This document shows positions 1-11,667 of a stretch of DNA of 64,000 nucleotides, piece by piece (the first letter of the stretch is position 1; every line of letters begins with the position of its first letter). The notes under the pieces were generated by a model, which worked only from the letters and a program-made list of their open reading frames with translations, did not search any database and was not told where the DNA came from. Source of the stretch: Amorphophallus konjac (Eukaryota; Streptophyta; Magnoliopsida; Alismatales; Araceae). The stretch is from contig CM040128.1 of assembly GCA_022559845.1 (NCBI GenBank), positions 176,010,413 to 176,074,412 on the forward strand, given 5' to 3'. The translations under genes and the position numbers were made by a program.

Positions 1-332
1 GTGTGTGTGATTCACTCGATAGTGAAGCTTTAATCCTCAAGTGTGAGGGGTGGACGTAGGGGACACGGCTGTGTAACCGAACCACCTAAAAATTCGTGTG
101 TCTCATGTGTTGTGAATTTTCCGATTCTTGTCGAGTGGGCTTCATGGTGAGTTGAGAGATCACTACACCAGCTTTTCAAACACATTCCGCACACATTCAC
201 GAGTGTGATCCTGTTCGTGCGAGTGTTAGTAGTTGTTTGTTTAATCAGCATCGTTTTCTTAAGGGTAGCAAAATTTTTATTAGCCAATCAATTCACCCCT
301 CCCCTCTTGATTGTCACATTTGGGACTCAACA
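1..332 (+). repeat. 5' LTR of Sirevirus-1 (terminal 332 bp)
   Basis: It matches 12575-12906, the end of the 3' LTR, with no gap and six differences (positions 68, 89, 145, 188, 194, 311), all transitions. It ends CAACA immediately before the primer-binding site. Confidence 0.95.
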
Positions 333-334
333 AT

Positions 335-346
335 TGGTATCAGAGA
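335..346 (+). other. Primer-binding site, initiator tRNA-Met type
   Basis: TGGTATCAGAG lies 2 bp after the LTR end. This is the usual complement of the 3' end of plant initiator tRNA-Met in copia elements. Confidence 0.9.
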
Positions 347-399
347 GCTGGTCTCTGTTTAGTCTCGACCACACGGTCGCAGAGTTTGATCCCGTTCAT

Positions 400-2169
400 A
401 TGGCAAATAAAGGGATGATGCCCGAAGGGCATTCTATTCAAAGACCTCCGTTCCTTGATGGATCAAACTACCCCTATTGGAAAAACAGAATGTACGTTTT
501 CCTACGTGCCCAGGACTACGATGTTTGGCGTGTCATAAGTAAGGGTCCATATGTTTTATCTGAAAAAGAAGATGAATGGGATGAAGAAGATATAGAGAAG
601 TGTTCAACGAATTTTAAGGCTATGAATATAATTCAATGTGCGGTTCATCCTAACGAATACTCACGAATATCTATGTGTTCCTCTGCGCAGGAGATGTGGG
701 ATAATCTGCGGCTTATATATGAAGGAACATCGGAAGTCAAGAAAACAAAAGCCAATCTCTTAGTTCGGGACTATGAGCTGTTTACAATGAAGCCAGAAGA
801 ATCAATTTCTGATATGTTTGCAAGGCTAACAGAAATTACCAATGGACTAAAGGGACTTGGCAAGGAGTATTCTAACAAGGAACTCGTCAGAAAAGTCCTA
901 AGATCCCTTACTCCACAGTGGCATACAAAGGCCACTGTAATTGAAGACTCCAAGGATTTAAGTACTTTAACTCTGGACGAGTTAATTGGCTCGCTGATGA
1001 CTTATGAGATAAACATCAAAAGGAGCGAGGAGGATCACAAGAAAAAGAAAGTTGTTATCACAATGTCTCTAAAGGTGAATCCACACGATTCAGAGGGCAG
1101 TGAAAATGATTCAATAGGCAACACTGAAGATGAAGAATTAGTTGCCATGATCACACAAAGAGCAAGACGGTTTGTGAAACGAACCAAAAATTTTGGTGGT
1201 CAGTTCAGAAAAGGACCGAGAAGGTAAGGTCCAAACAGAGGAGAAAATAGCAAGAGAGAAGAAGTGATTTGCTATGAATGCAAGAAACCCGGCCATATGC
1301 GGGGTGAGTGCCCCGATCTCATCAAGAAGGTGAAGAAAGGCAAGTTCAGAAAGCCCAAAGCCATGATGGTCACATGGAGTGATGAAGATCAGGAGGAATC
1401 CAGAAATGAAGATGGATTAGATGAGCTAGTCAAGAATCTATGCCTCATGGCAAATGACGACGAAGGAAATGAGGTAGATTGTGAAACTGAAACTCTTACT
1501 TGTGAACAATGGCAAATTGCATATGAGTCTTTATATGAAAAATGTAAAAGATTCAAATCTGAAAACAGAAATTTGAAAAAGAAAATTGATCATTTTGTGC
1601 ATACTAAAAGATCATGTGAAGAGTGCCTTGCCTCAAAAATAGTCAATGAAAACTTGAAAAATGAAAATGAAATTCTTGCATCCAAAATTGAACTGTTTGA
1701 AGAGGAAATATCATGCATGAGAGAGGAACAATCCACATATCTGAAAATGCATGAAGAATTGGAAAATGAAATGGAACAAGAAAAGCTTCAAAGCTCAGCT
1801 TGTAATGAAGCCAAAGAAAAGGCTGAAAAACAAAGCCAATCTCAATTGGCTGAAATAAATATGTTGAAGGATGCCCTTGCCATCCTTGAAAAATCAAAAG
1901 TTCAAACAACCCATTGGGCCTCCATAAGTTCAGCATCATCCAAACCAAAGAAACACATGCACAACTCCTCTTCAAATGTTAGAAGAAAGGGAAAAAGAGA
2001 TAGAGCCATCACTTGTTTCTATTGTGGTAAAATGGGTCATGACATGTATGATTGTAGAATTCTGAAATATGATGAAGAAAATTCTGCTAGATTCAGAAAT
2101 AGATCATATATGCATCATGCCTCTAACCATCATGGACCCAAGCTTGCTTGGGTACCAAAATCTCCATAA
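400..2169 (+). pseudogene. gag: Sirevirus gag, interrupted by one in-frame stop
   Basis: Gag builds the cytoplasmic particle that packages element RNA. The start is ATG at 400, the first Met after the primer-binding site that is followed by the copia gag motif PFLDGSNYPYWKNRM. The N-terminal half is the UBN2-type copia gag core. TAA at 1225-1227 breaks the frame; the same frame resumes at once and runs to 2169. Beyond the stop come a zinc knuckle (CYECKKPGHMRGEC, about 1270-1315), an acidic stretch, a long Lys/Glu-rich predicted coiled coil (about 1530-1900) and a second knuckle (CFYCGKMGHDMYDC, about 2010-2055). The extended coiled coil plus second knuckle is typical of Sireviruses. Its end overlaps pol by 22 bp in another frame. 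Confidence 0.92.
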
Positions 2170-5100
2170 GCACTTTGGTTGAATTGCAGGTCTACTCGAG
2201 AGCTCAAAGGAACAAATGGTATTTGGACAGTGGCTGCTCTCGGCATATGACGGGAAACAAGGAATGGTTTGTGGACCTGCATGAAAAGGATGGTGGGACG
2301 ATAGCATTCGGTGGTAATGACAAAGGTAAAATCATTGGAGAAGGTAAAATAGGTAAGAATCAAAATCATACCATTGAAAATGTATTGCTTGTGAAGGGTT
2401 TGCAACATAATCTCTTAAGCATAAGCCAACTTTGTGATAAGGGATGCAATGTGATTTTTGATTCTGACCACTGCACTGTTTTGAATAGGAATACTCATGA
2501 GATAAAGTTCATTGGATTCAGGTATAACAATGTTTATATGATAAACTTGAATGATGCCTCTCATGAGAACTTATGTTTAATTGCAAGGAACAATGATGAT
2601 GCTTGGCTCTGGCATCGCCGGCTTGGGCATGCTAGTTTCAATGTTTTACTGAAATTATCAAGAAAGGATTTGGTAATTGGACTGCCCAAGTTGAAGGCCG
2701 TCGATGATGGAGTTTGTGGAGCTTGTAGCATGGGCAAACAAACAAGGACATCATTTAAGTCGAAACAAGATGTGACCACATCAAGGCCTCTTGAACTCAT
2801 CCACATTGATCTCTTCGGACCAAGCAGAACTCACAGCTTGGGTGGTAAATTATATGGATTTGTGATTGTGGATGATTATTCAAGATTATGTTGGGTTTAT
2901 TTCCTAACTCATAAAAATGATGCCCTGATAGAATTTGAAGCATTTTGCAGATTTGTTCAAAATGATAAAGGGTATTGCATCAAAGCGGTGCGGAGCGATC
3001 ACGGCCGAGAATTTGATAACCATGAGTTCAGAAATTTTTGCAGGGTTCAAGGCTATATGCATGACTTCTCCACACCAAGAACTCCGGAACAAAATGGAGT
3101 TGTGGAAAGGAAGAACAGAACGCTAATTGAGATGGCAAGAACCATGCTGAATGAGAATAAACTACCGAGGTACTTTTGGGCTGAAGCAGTGAGCACGGTC
3201 TGCTACATCATAAACCGAGCCATGGTAAGACCATTGTTGAAGAAAACTCCATATGAGCTATACCGAGGTAAGAAGCCAAACATTTCATACTTGAGACCGT
3301 TTGGCTCAATATGCTACATTCATAACAATGGTAAGATGGACTTGGCTAAATTTGATCCCAAAAGTGACAAAGGCATATTGCTTGGGTACTCTCTCAATTC
3401 AAGAGCATATCGAGTATATAACTTGAGAACTCTTGTAGTTGAAGAAAGCCCACATGTTATTATTGATAAATCATCTCCATCTAGAACTGATGAAAAATCT
3501 ATTTTGCAGGATGATGAGTTGAAAGATGATAATATCGAGAAGAAGGAAGAAAAATCAGAAAAACAAGAAGAGGAAGAACTAAAAGAAGAGGATGAAAATC
3601 AGGAAACTCAACTTGAACAGGAGCTACCGTTGCAATGGACATTTGCAAAGGACCATCCTCCTGAGAATGTATTGGGAAATGTACAAGAAGAGATAAGGAC
3701 ACGAGCCCCTTTCAGGGAAGTTGAAACTCATGATTTATTAGCCTTGCTCTCTCAAGCTGAACCTCACTCTATTGAAGAGGCCTTGAAAGATGAGTCATGG
3801 ATCATGGCCATGCAAGAAGAACTACACCAGTTCCAAAGGAACAAAGTGTGGTTCCTCGTACCATGTCCTAAGAATCACTCCGTGATCGGAACCAAATGGG
3901 TGTTTCGAAATAAAACAAATGATCAAGGAGTGGTAATTAGGAACAAGGCCAGGCTAGTAGCCAAAGGCTATAGCCAAGAATTAGGAGTTGACTTTGATGA
4001 GTCTTTTGCTCCAGTAGCAAGACTTGAGGCAGTGAGGGTTCTCTTAGCATTTGCATATTGTCATAATATCAAATTATTTCAAATGGATGTTAAGAGTGTA
4101 TTTTTGAATGGCTATATCCAGGAGGATGTGTATGTGGAGCAACCACCGAGTTTTGAAGACACAAAGCATAGAGACCATGTGTACAAGCTGGACAAGGCTC
4201 TTTACGGTCTGAAACAAGCACCCCGTGCATGGTATGAAAGGTTAAGTGAATTCCTCATTCAACATGAATTCAAACGAGGTAATGTTGATCAAACTCTCTT
4301 TACAAAGTTGAATGGTAAGGATATCTTAATTGTTCAAGTTTACGTTGATGACATTATTTTTGGCTCTACTAAAGATGCTCTCAGCAAAGACTTCGCCAAA
4401 TTGATGCAAAGTGAGTTTGAAATGAGTCCTATGGGAGAGCTGACTTTCTTCTTGGGATTGCAGGTGAACCAGACAATTGATGGGATGTTCATACATCAAA
4501 AGAAGTATACAATGGAGTTGCTGAAAAAGTTCAATTTGACATCAACAAAACCACAACCAACTCCTATGTCTACCTCAATAAAAATTGATCAAGATGAGAC
4601 AGGTAAATCAGTGGACCAAAAACTCTTTAGAAGCATGATAGGTTCACTATTGTATTTAACTGCCAGCCGGCCCGACATACAGTTTGCTGTTTGCATGTGT
4701 GCTAGATTTCAATCAAACCCAAAAGAATCACACATGTCGGTCGTTAAACGAATTTTAGATATGTTGCTGGTTCAGTTAACTTCGGACTATGGTTTCCGCG
4801 TAATTCGAGTCTTGATTTAATTGCTTATTCTGACGCCGATTATGCGGGTTGCAAAGTGGATCGGAAAAGCACTAGTGGGTATTGCCAATTTCTTGGGGGC
4901 TGCGTGGTTTCATGGGCCTCCAAGAAACAAAATTCTGTGGCATTGTCTACTGCCGAAGCCGAATATGTGGCTGTCGATAGTTGTGTAGCCCAGGTGTTAT
5001 GGATCCAACAACAATTGATTGATTATGGCATATCTTTTAAAAACACCTCAATTCTTTGTGACAACACCTCTGCCATAAACTTGTCCAAAAACCCTGTTCA

Positions 5101-5287
5101 TCACTCTAGAACCAAGCATATTGAAATCCGACATCATTTCATTAGAGATCATGTAAGTAAGGGTCATGTAGAAATCAGTTTCATTGAGACCGATCGTCAA
5201 ATTGCCGACATTTTCACCAAACCTCTAAGTGAAGACAAGTTCACTACTTTTAGAAGAGAACTAGGGGTTTGTAGGATAGAAGTGTGA
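2148..5287 (+). pseudogene. pol: Sirevirus pol: protease, integrase, reverse transcriptase, RNase H
   Basis: One frame is open from 2148 to 4820. In order it holds an aspartic protease (DSG in WYLDSGCSRHMTG), a pre-integrase HHCC zinc region (HRRLGH...CGACSMGKQ), an integrase core (WVYF, RSDHGREFDN, TPEQNGVVERKNRT), an acidic linker, and a copia reverse transcriptase with the YVDD catalytic box (YVDDIIFGST, about 4340). The frame is lost near 4757, apparently by a one-base deletion. RNase H continues in another frame at about 4790-5287 (SDADYAG, DRKSTSGYC, STAEAEY, DNTSAI, RTKHIEIRHHF). The domain order integrase then RT is diagnostic of Ty1/copia. Pol starts 22 bp before the gag stop in a different frame; whether this was a programmed shift or a mutation cannot be decided here. 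Confidence 0.95.
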
Positions 5288-5750
5288 TACATACCCATGT
5301 GCATCATGTATATATAGGTCACTTCATTACATGTAATTGCATTAGTTTCATGCATATAGTATTTCTCTTGTCATGCATATGCATCATGTTTTGTGAAAAA
5401 CAAAAGAAAAATCAAATTGTGTGAAAAATCACTTTGGTGTGCTTCTGCGTTCTTACTATGTATATTGTATTCACCCATGTTCATTGTTACTTCTATGGCC
5501 AAAATCACCTTGGATAAAATTTTCTGCCCACAAAGGAGCTCATTTGTTCAAAGTCAGAAATCTGGAAAAAAAGGACATTACACGTCTCCTATATTCCCAA
5601 ATTTCAACTAACAATACCCCAATTGCATACATCCCAATTTTTATCCAAAAATCTTTGCTTTCATACTTTTTTACAATTGGGGACTCGAGCCGAACATCCC
5701 TTGATTTTTTTCTTCTGGTTAATTCTTCTTTCAGCTGAAAACCAGTAAAA
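5288..5750 (+). other. Non-coding spacer after pol in Sirevirus-1
   Basis: It is AT-rich with scattered short ORFs that have no recognisable domain and no homologue elsewhere in the window. I see no gene. It leads into the palindrome cluster and promoter-like block upstream of the extra ORF. Confidence 0.6.
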
Positions 5751-5959
5751 GGGTCGACCCATAGGGTCGACCCCTTGCAAACCCAGAAAATGGGTCGACC
5801 CTAAGGGTCGACCCTCGCGCATCCAGTTTGGCCCGGGGGTAAGAGACGCAACGGGTCGACCCATTGGGTCGACCCAAACCGGCGGGGTGGCTAACCCGCG
5901 CCCAAGCCGCTCCAACAAGGGTTCCAACCCTAAGTTGGAACCCTCCCATGGCTATAAAA
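5751..5959 (+). promoter_or_regulatory. Candidate internal promoter: three GGGTCGACCC pairs, a 10-bp hairpin and a TATA box
   Basis: Three pairs of the perfect palindrome GGGTCGACCC, each pair split by 3 bp, start at 5751, 5792 and 5853. An inverted repeat with 10-bp arms and 5-nt loop follows at 5919-5943, then TATAAAA at 5953-5959. The same palindrome pairs stand upstream of the TATA box of the element's own LTR, so this interval copies the LTR promoter layout. It lies about 280 bp before the extra ORF. Promoter activity is an inference. Confidence 0.6.
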
Positions 5960-6126
5960 CCTCTCTTGCCCCCTTCCTAGCTTTGCCACCACCCTTTGCA
6001 ACCCCTAAACAATCCTTCCTTGGCACCCAAGACATCAAGCCCTAGCCGCGGTTTTCTGGGTGGCATCCGCGCGAACACTTCTCCTTGTGGCTTAAAGTGT
6101 CATCCTTTGATCTTCATTCCCTTGAG

Positions 6127-6238
6127 GTAAGCTTCTGATGTCTGTGGAGGATCATAGATTCACACTTCTAGCATTTCTCCTTGGTTGAACCATCAAGATC
6201 TATACCACATCGGTGGGTTCTTTCGGTTTGTGTTTTAG
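6127..6238 (+). other. Probable intron directly before the extra ORF
   Basis: A strong plant 5' splice site (GAG|GTAAGC) occurs at 6127 and a pyrimidine/T-rich 3' site (TGTGTTTTAG) ends at 6238, so splicing would place the ATG at 6239 at the start of the second exon. The 112-bp length is normal for plants. Confidence 0.55.
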
Positions 6239-7376
6239 ATGGCCCCGAAGAAGCGTGCTTCTCGCAGAGGTGAGGCATCGAGCTCCGGGCAAGGGCGTCG
6301 ATCTCAAACCGCCGCATCACAGCCCGCAAGAAAAATCTTGGATCGGACCATTCTACGTCCACGGGCGGTAAACTTTGAAAATCTTAGTCGTCATCTACGT
6401 GGATTAGTTGATCTGATATGCAGCCAGCCAAATTTGCACATTTTCATGTCTGCACATCGCCGCATTTACCCCAATATGGTACACCAATTTTATAGCAACT
6501 TGGGGTTTTCGGGTGATGTTCCAGTTACAACGGTTAATGGACAAGAAATTATTTTATCACCACACTTGTTGGGTCTTGCTTTTGACTTGCCTAATGAAGG
6601 GTATGCATTTGGAGATGTAGAAATTTCGGATGCCACTGTTTACCTCTATATGACTTCTGAAGAAATGGGTGACCGGTCGGTCGCCGGATTAAATGCCAAC
6701 AAATTCCCTCCTTTGCAACGTATACTGCACCGAATGATTACAACTATTTTATTGCCACGTGGAGGAGGCCATGACAAGGTTACGGAGAAACACATGTTCT
6801 TGTTTTCATGCTTATTCGGTGAAATTCCCATTAAATTTCCACAGCTTATTCTTGATCACATATGTTCAAGCATGACGCACAAGCACCGTACTTTGCCATA
6901 TGCTGCGGCCTTAACAACCATCTTTGCTTATATGGATATAAATTTGTCAAGAGAAGCATCTCAAACTATCCGTGACGCAGACATATCAATCTATTTGTCA
7001 CCACATGGGGTTTGAAGAGCAAGATGGCGTGTTAGTTCGACAAATAAAAAGGACAGTCCCACCAGACAGTTCAGCAGATAATGAGAATGACAATGAAGCG
7101 CAGGCTGAAGATGCTCATGTTCCTGCAGCAGGCATGCCTTCTGAGGAGGCACAACTAATCATGGACCGTTTGGATTCTATTGATGATCGGTTAGACGAGT
7201 ATGGGGAGACCATGGAAGCTATGCAACTTGAACTATCAGATCTGAAACTCTCTCATCAGGAGCACTCTCGCTACGTCACTGATGCTTTGGCCAACCAAAC
7301 CCACATGTTGGAAGAACTTTCGGCGTATATTAGGCGTCATCCCCGTCCCTCCACTCCGGATGATAATGATGATTAG
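6239..7376 (+). pseudogene. Additional 3' ORF of the Sirevirus (putative plant transposon protein domain), frameshifted
   Basis: This ORF lies in the position where Sireviruses carry an env-like or other extra ORF. 6239-7015 gives 258 residues with a basic Arg/Ser start, then a conserved block (VNFENLSRHLRGL, YPNMVHQFYSNL, ILSPHLLGLAFDLP) that resembles the putative plant transposon protein domain seen in other plant retroelement ORFs. After a frameshift near 7000 the reading continues in the next frame to 7376, with an acidic linker, a short predicted coiled coil (MDRLDSIDDRLDEYGETMEA) and an acidic tail. I see no signal peptide or membrane segment, so calling it envelope would be unsupported. 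Its role is unknown. The upstream TATA box and GT-AG intron suggest it once had its own spliced transcript. Confidence 0.7.
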
Positions 7377-7618
7377 ACTATGATGCTCCTTCGACTTGGC
7401 ATCCATATTTCACCCCCTCCTTTTTGATGATGTCAAAGGGGAAGAAACTCTTGGCCTATATGTGCCTCGGCTATTATATGTTAGTGTGTGATGTGTGCTT
7501 GCATGCATGTGTGCTTTTATCATGTTTCTAGTTCATTAGTTCTGTTGCATTTCCCTTGCGTTTTCATGCATTGCATCTTATCTTTTGTATTCCAAAGCTT
7601 CATCCTTTTCCACTCTTT
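7377..7618 (+). other. 3' non-coding region of Sirevirus-1 with polypurine-like box
   Basis: It contains TTTTTGATGATGTCAAAGGG at about 7421, a variant of the sequence next to the real polypurine tract at 11245. The region is cut by the T6 insertion and resumes at 11096. Confidence 0.6.
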
Positions 7619-7623
7619 ATCGG

Positions 7624-9024
7624 TGTAGATTCGGATTAAAATCCACACTTAGGAATAAAAATAATAATAATAAATGAATAAGATGTAATAAAAATAGCAC
7701 GAGGTGCTTAAAAGGGAGTTGTGATCGCCAGAGGGATTACCTCAATAAGAAGAAAAGGAGATCGCGTGTACCTGGTGGAAATTGGGATGCGGGATGGATG
7801 TGGATTTCCTCCTCCAACTTCAATCGGCCGGCCGATGAAGCGGGTCTTCTTAGTTGATTACCTTGCAAAACGGACAATAAACACAAACAAGAAGAGAGGG
7901 ATCAGCCCAAAATGCAGTAGTATCTATCCAAATAGACGTGTAATAATGAAGGAAAGAAAGGCACATGCGCACCTTATTTTTTTTTGGGTTGTTTTTAAAC
8001 CCCTTAACAAGACTTAAGGGAGGGGGAGTATGATGATAAAAATGCGATAAAGTGTGAATAAATATGAAGGATGAACGTATATGATGAATGGAGTGATATG
8101 AATGAAAAAAAAACAAACAGATGAAAAGGCTGAGAAACCCTGCTGTCCCTGGCGACAGTAAAGGGAAAATTGGGTGAAGATGCCGGAAGTAGATGGATGA
8201 AGCACCGGATGAAGCCCAACGAAGAACGCAGAGAGGATGCAGCAAAGGACGAAGAAGGCTCTGCTCGTGAATACTTAAACCTTTTGAAACCTGCTTAACG
8301 TGCTTCACCTGCTTCACGAGCTTAAAACTGCTTAAAACATCTTAACCCTTTTACAATGCTTAACCTTTTACACGATCGATCAAGGCTTCAATTTATAGCT
8401 TCGATTGGATGTGATCAAGCAAGGTAAGATCAGAACGGGTAATGAGGCATTCAAGGAAGGATTAAGATCGAGCAAGAGACCAAATTATGATAGGGAACTG
8501 TGAGGGAAAGATCGAAAAAGGAAGGACTCTGGAGCGAAACACGCCTTAATCGAGGGCGTCTCTTGATGAATTGACGACTGCAACAGAGGCGTTTCTTGAA
8601 ACACGACCTAGCAAAGGACGTTTCTTCCTGGATTTAATTTTAGAAACAGAACTTGCTCTGTTTAAACACTGATATAACACGCCTATGATAACGACGTTTC
8701 TTAAAAACACGCCTTGAGGAAGGGCGTTACTAAGAAAATGCCTTTTATTTTGAAAATTGATAATTTCAGAAATTAGCGGATAATACCAGGAATTGACGCC
8801 CTGTTTCACGGTCGTCCTTTCTTTGAAAACGCCTTTTTACAGGTCGTGACTTTATAAATTAACGCCCTTAATAAAGTCGTGAATAACAAAAATGCAAGAA
8901 AAATGCATAAAAATTCACAAAAAATAGAAAAACTTTATATTATAAGAATATTGAAGTCCACTTGGGGCGTTTACATAATAACATGAGATTTGATCAACAA
9001 AACGTCAATTTTGGCGTGTCTACA
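7624..9024 (-). repeat. 3' LTR of T6 (1401 bp)
   Basis: It runs from TGTAGATT to TCTACA on the + strand. The - strand TATA box (TATAAAT) is at 8392-8397. The stretch 8540-8900 holds repeated short motifs such as ACGCC and GGCGT spaced 20-40 bp apart, giving it a diffuse inverted-repeat character. Confidence 0.85.
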
Positions 9025-9037
9025 GCTGCCCCGCCTT
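9025..9037 (-). other. Polypurine tract of T6
   Basis: Read on the - strand it is AAGGCGGGGCAGC, directly before the LTR start. This fixes the element's orientation. Confidence 0.65.
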
Positions 9038-9916
9038 GGCGTCTGCTTTGCAAGGGAGTGAAACGAAAATGAGATGAAGTAGAATGAACTGATAAGGAGA
9101 CGCCAAGGTGTGATGTGACACGCCTCAGACACTAAGTATTTGAAATCGTTCCAAAATTCTGAGTGAAACAACTCTGAGAGGTTCCAAGGAAATGTCGATT
9201 TGTTGGAAAGAAGGAGATTAAGCTAAGTAAATAAAAGGGTGTGCGCGCGGGCACGACAGGGAAAGACCATTGGAGAGCGATTACCAGCCAACGTGGATGT
9301 GCTGCAACCAAGGTAAATTTTGCAGAAAAGTAAAGAGAATTGGGATAGAAATCCAACAAAAGGGTCACTTCCAAGGAATCCGCCTGAATGGCCTCAACCA
9401 GAACGAAGTACTTGATTTGGAGTGGAATATCTCATGTTATCTCAATTGAGAACGAGCGAACTTCATTATTGCCATAATATGAAGATTTTCAGCATGAAAC
9501 TCAAAGTCCTACATGATGCATGCTGGGCTAAAAGAAAAAGATTAAAACAAACTAAAACTAGAAAATAATCAAGGATAATATTGTTAAGCTGTTTAGGTCT
9601 GGTCAAGAATCCATATCTCTGAGCCAACACTAAGCCGAAGCCCGTTTGTCCGCGCATCAACTCAGAAAGTGGAACCATCGTCCCGAACCTTTAATAACTC
9701 AACGGCCTATCTGTGTGATAAAGACTCTCCTGAAATCGTCATCGTTTTTGATGAAGGGGAACTCAAATTTCAGGTTTATCAGAATCACAAGGTCCTTGAT
9801 ATGCTATAATAGCGTAGATATCATATAGTAATCAATGGTTACAAGAAAAGGATACAGGGTGACAAGATGTTACTCCCACCAGCGATCCAAACGCCTTGAA
9901 TCCTGCAAATTCTTAC
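9038..9916 (-). other. Internal remnant of T6, no gene seen
   Basis: I find no domain-bearing ORF on either strand. A segment around 9505-9570 resembles 53750-53800 inside T5 (shared TGATGCATGCTGGGCTAAA), at the same relative place next to the 3' LTR. Confidence 0.5.
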
Positions 9917-10016
9917 NNNNNNNNNNNNNNNNNNNNNNNNNNNNNNNNNNNNNNNNNNNNNNNNNNNNNNNNNNNNNNNNNNNNNNNNNNNNNNNNNNNN
10001 NNNNNNNNNNNNNNNN
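9917..10016. other. Assembly gap, 100 N
   Basis: Exactly 100 N, the usual placeholder for a gap of unknown size. It hides the start of the second T6 LTR, its primer-binding site and any coding region, so the true length of T6 is unknown. Confidence 0.98.
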
Positions 10017-11095
10017 ATGAAGGAAAGAAAGGCACATGCGCACCTTATTTTTTTTTGGGTTGTTTTTAAACCCCTTAACAAGACTTAAGGGAGGGGGAGT
10101 ATGATGATAAAAATGCGATAAAGTGTGAATAAATATGAAGGATGAACGTATATGATGAATGGAGTGATATGAATGAAAAAAAAACAAACAGATGAAAAGG
10201 CTGAGAAACCCTGCTGTCCCTGGCGACAGTAAAGGGAAAATTGGGTGAAGATGCCGGAAGTAGATGGATGAAGCACCGGATGAAGCCCAACGAAGAACGC
10301 AGAGAGGATGCAGCAAAGGACGAAGAAGGCTCTGCTCGTGAATACTTAAACCTTTTGAAACCTGCTTAACGTGCTTCACCTGCTTCACGAGCTTAAAACT
10401 GCTTAAAACATCTTAACCCTTTTACAATGCTTAACCTTTTACACGATCGATCAAGGCTTCAATTTATAGCTTCGATTGGATGTGATCAAGCAAGGTAAGA
10501 TCAGAACGGGTAATGAGGCATTCAAGGAAGGATTAAGATCGAGCAAGAGACCAAATTATGATAGGGAACTGTGAGGGAAAGATCGAAAAAGGAAGGACTC
10601 TGGAGCGAAACACGCCTTAATCGAGGGCGTCTCTTGATGAATTGACGACTGCAACAGAGGCGTTTCTTGAAACACGACCTAGCAAAGGACGTTTCTTCCT
10701 GGATTTAATTTTAGAAACAGAACTTGCTCTGTTTAAACACTGATATAACACGCCTATGATAACGGCGTTTCTTAAAAACACGCCTTGAGGAAGGGCGTTA
10801 CTAAGAAAATGCCTTTTATTTTGAAAATTGATAATTTCAGAAATTAGCGGATAATACCAGGAATTGACGCCCTGTTTCACGGTCGTCCTTTCTTTGAAAA
10901 CGCCTTTTTACAGGTCGTGACTTTATAAATTAACGCCCTTAATAAAGTCGTGAATAACAAAAATGCAAGAAAAATGCATAAAAATTCACAAAAAATAGAA
11001 AAACTTTATATTATAAGAATATTGAAGTCCACTTGGGGCGTTTACATAATAACATGAGATTTGATCAACAAAACGTCAATTTTGGCGTGTCTACA
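10017..11095 (-). repeat. 5' LTR of T6, part after the gap
   Basis: Co-linear with 7946-9024 at an offset of 2071 bp. By eye the only difference is A/G at 8694 versus 10765. A gap-edge mis-join is possible but the matching target duplication argues against a wholesale artefact. Confidence 0.85.
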
Positions 11096-11258
11096 ATCGG
11101 CAAGAAAACTTTGGGAATATGCCACATTATGATCAATCTTATATTTGGATTTCTGTTTGACCATGTCCTTGAACTGATGGTTTGATTTATGTAATTGGAA
11201 TGGTGGATGCTTTACAATGTGGTTTCTATTATTTTGTCATCATCAAAAAGGGGGAGAT
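11096..11258 (+). other. End of Sirevirus-1 internal region with polypurine tract
   Basis: The interrupted 3' non-coding region resumes after T6. AAAAAGGGGGAGAT at 11245-11258 abuts the LTR start TGTTG, the conserved Sirevirus arrangement for plus-strand priming. Confidence 0.9.
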
Positions 11259-11667
11259 TGTTGAACCCCCTCCTCATGTATATGACTTATGATTTTTGAT
11301 GATGATCAAATGGTTTTGTATGAACTGAAAATGAGCATACCTACGCTCTGGATATGAACACATCACTTGAAGACATGGTATTTGAGAAGGTTCAAGTATA
11401 ACAACTCCTTGTAAGTATTGTGGTTTCAATGTGCAACATGTGGAACTAATTCAAACCTTATTCTTGACAGGCCAAAGCTCTTAAAACGACTGAAGGATGA
11501 TTGGTGAGATTGATCCTAAACTCCTCCATTACACTGATAGATCTTATGTCTAGATGTGGATCATTCATGTTTTAAAACCCCATCTTGAACCCCCTGCACT
11601 TAGCCTTGTTTTATCTCCAATTTTAGAAAGTGCAGGAAAAGGCTACCAGGCAGAATCCCTTTTGAAA

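Larger units (their letters stand above)
7624..11095 (-). mobile_element. Young nested LTR element T6, internal part largely in an assembly gap
   Basis: Two direct copies, 7624-9024 and the visible 10017-11095, end at TCTACA. The whole is flanked by the 5-bp duplication ATCGG (7619-7623 and 11096-11100), so this is one insertion into Sirevirus-1. Orientation is -: read on that strand, a purine-rich tract (AAGGCGGGGCAGC) precedes TGTAGACACGCC at 9024, and a TATA box lies on the - strand in both LTRs. No coding region is visible in the 0.9 kb of internal sequence left of the gap. Short matches to T5 (around 9505 and 53750) suggest the same Tat-like group. Only one substitution separates the visible LTR copies, so the insertion is recent. 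Confidence 0.85.

Noticed and set aside
6239..7376. Calling the extra Sirevirus ORF an envelope gene
   Set aside because: No signal peptide, transmembrane segment or cleavage site is visible.
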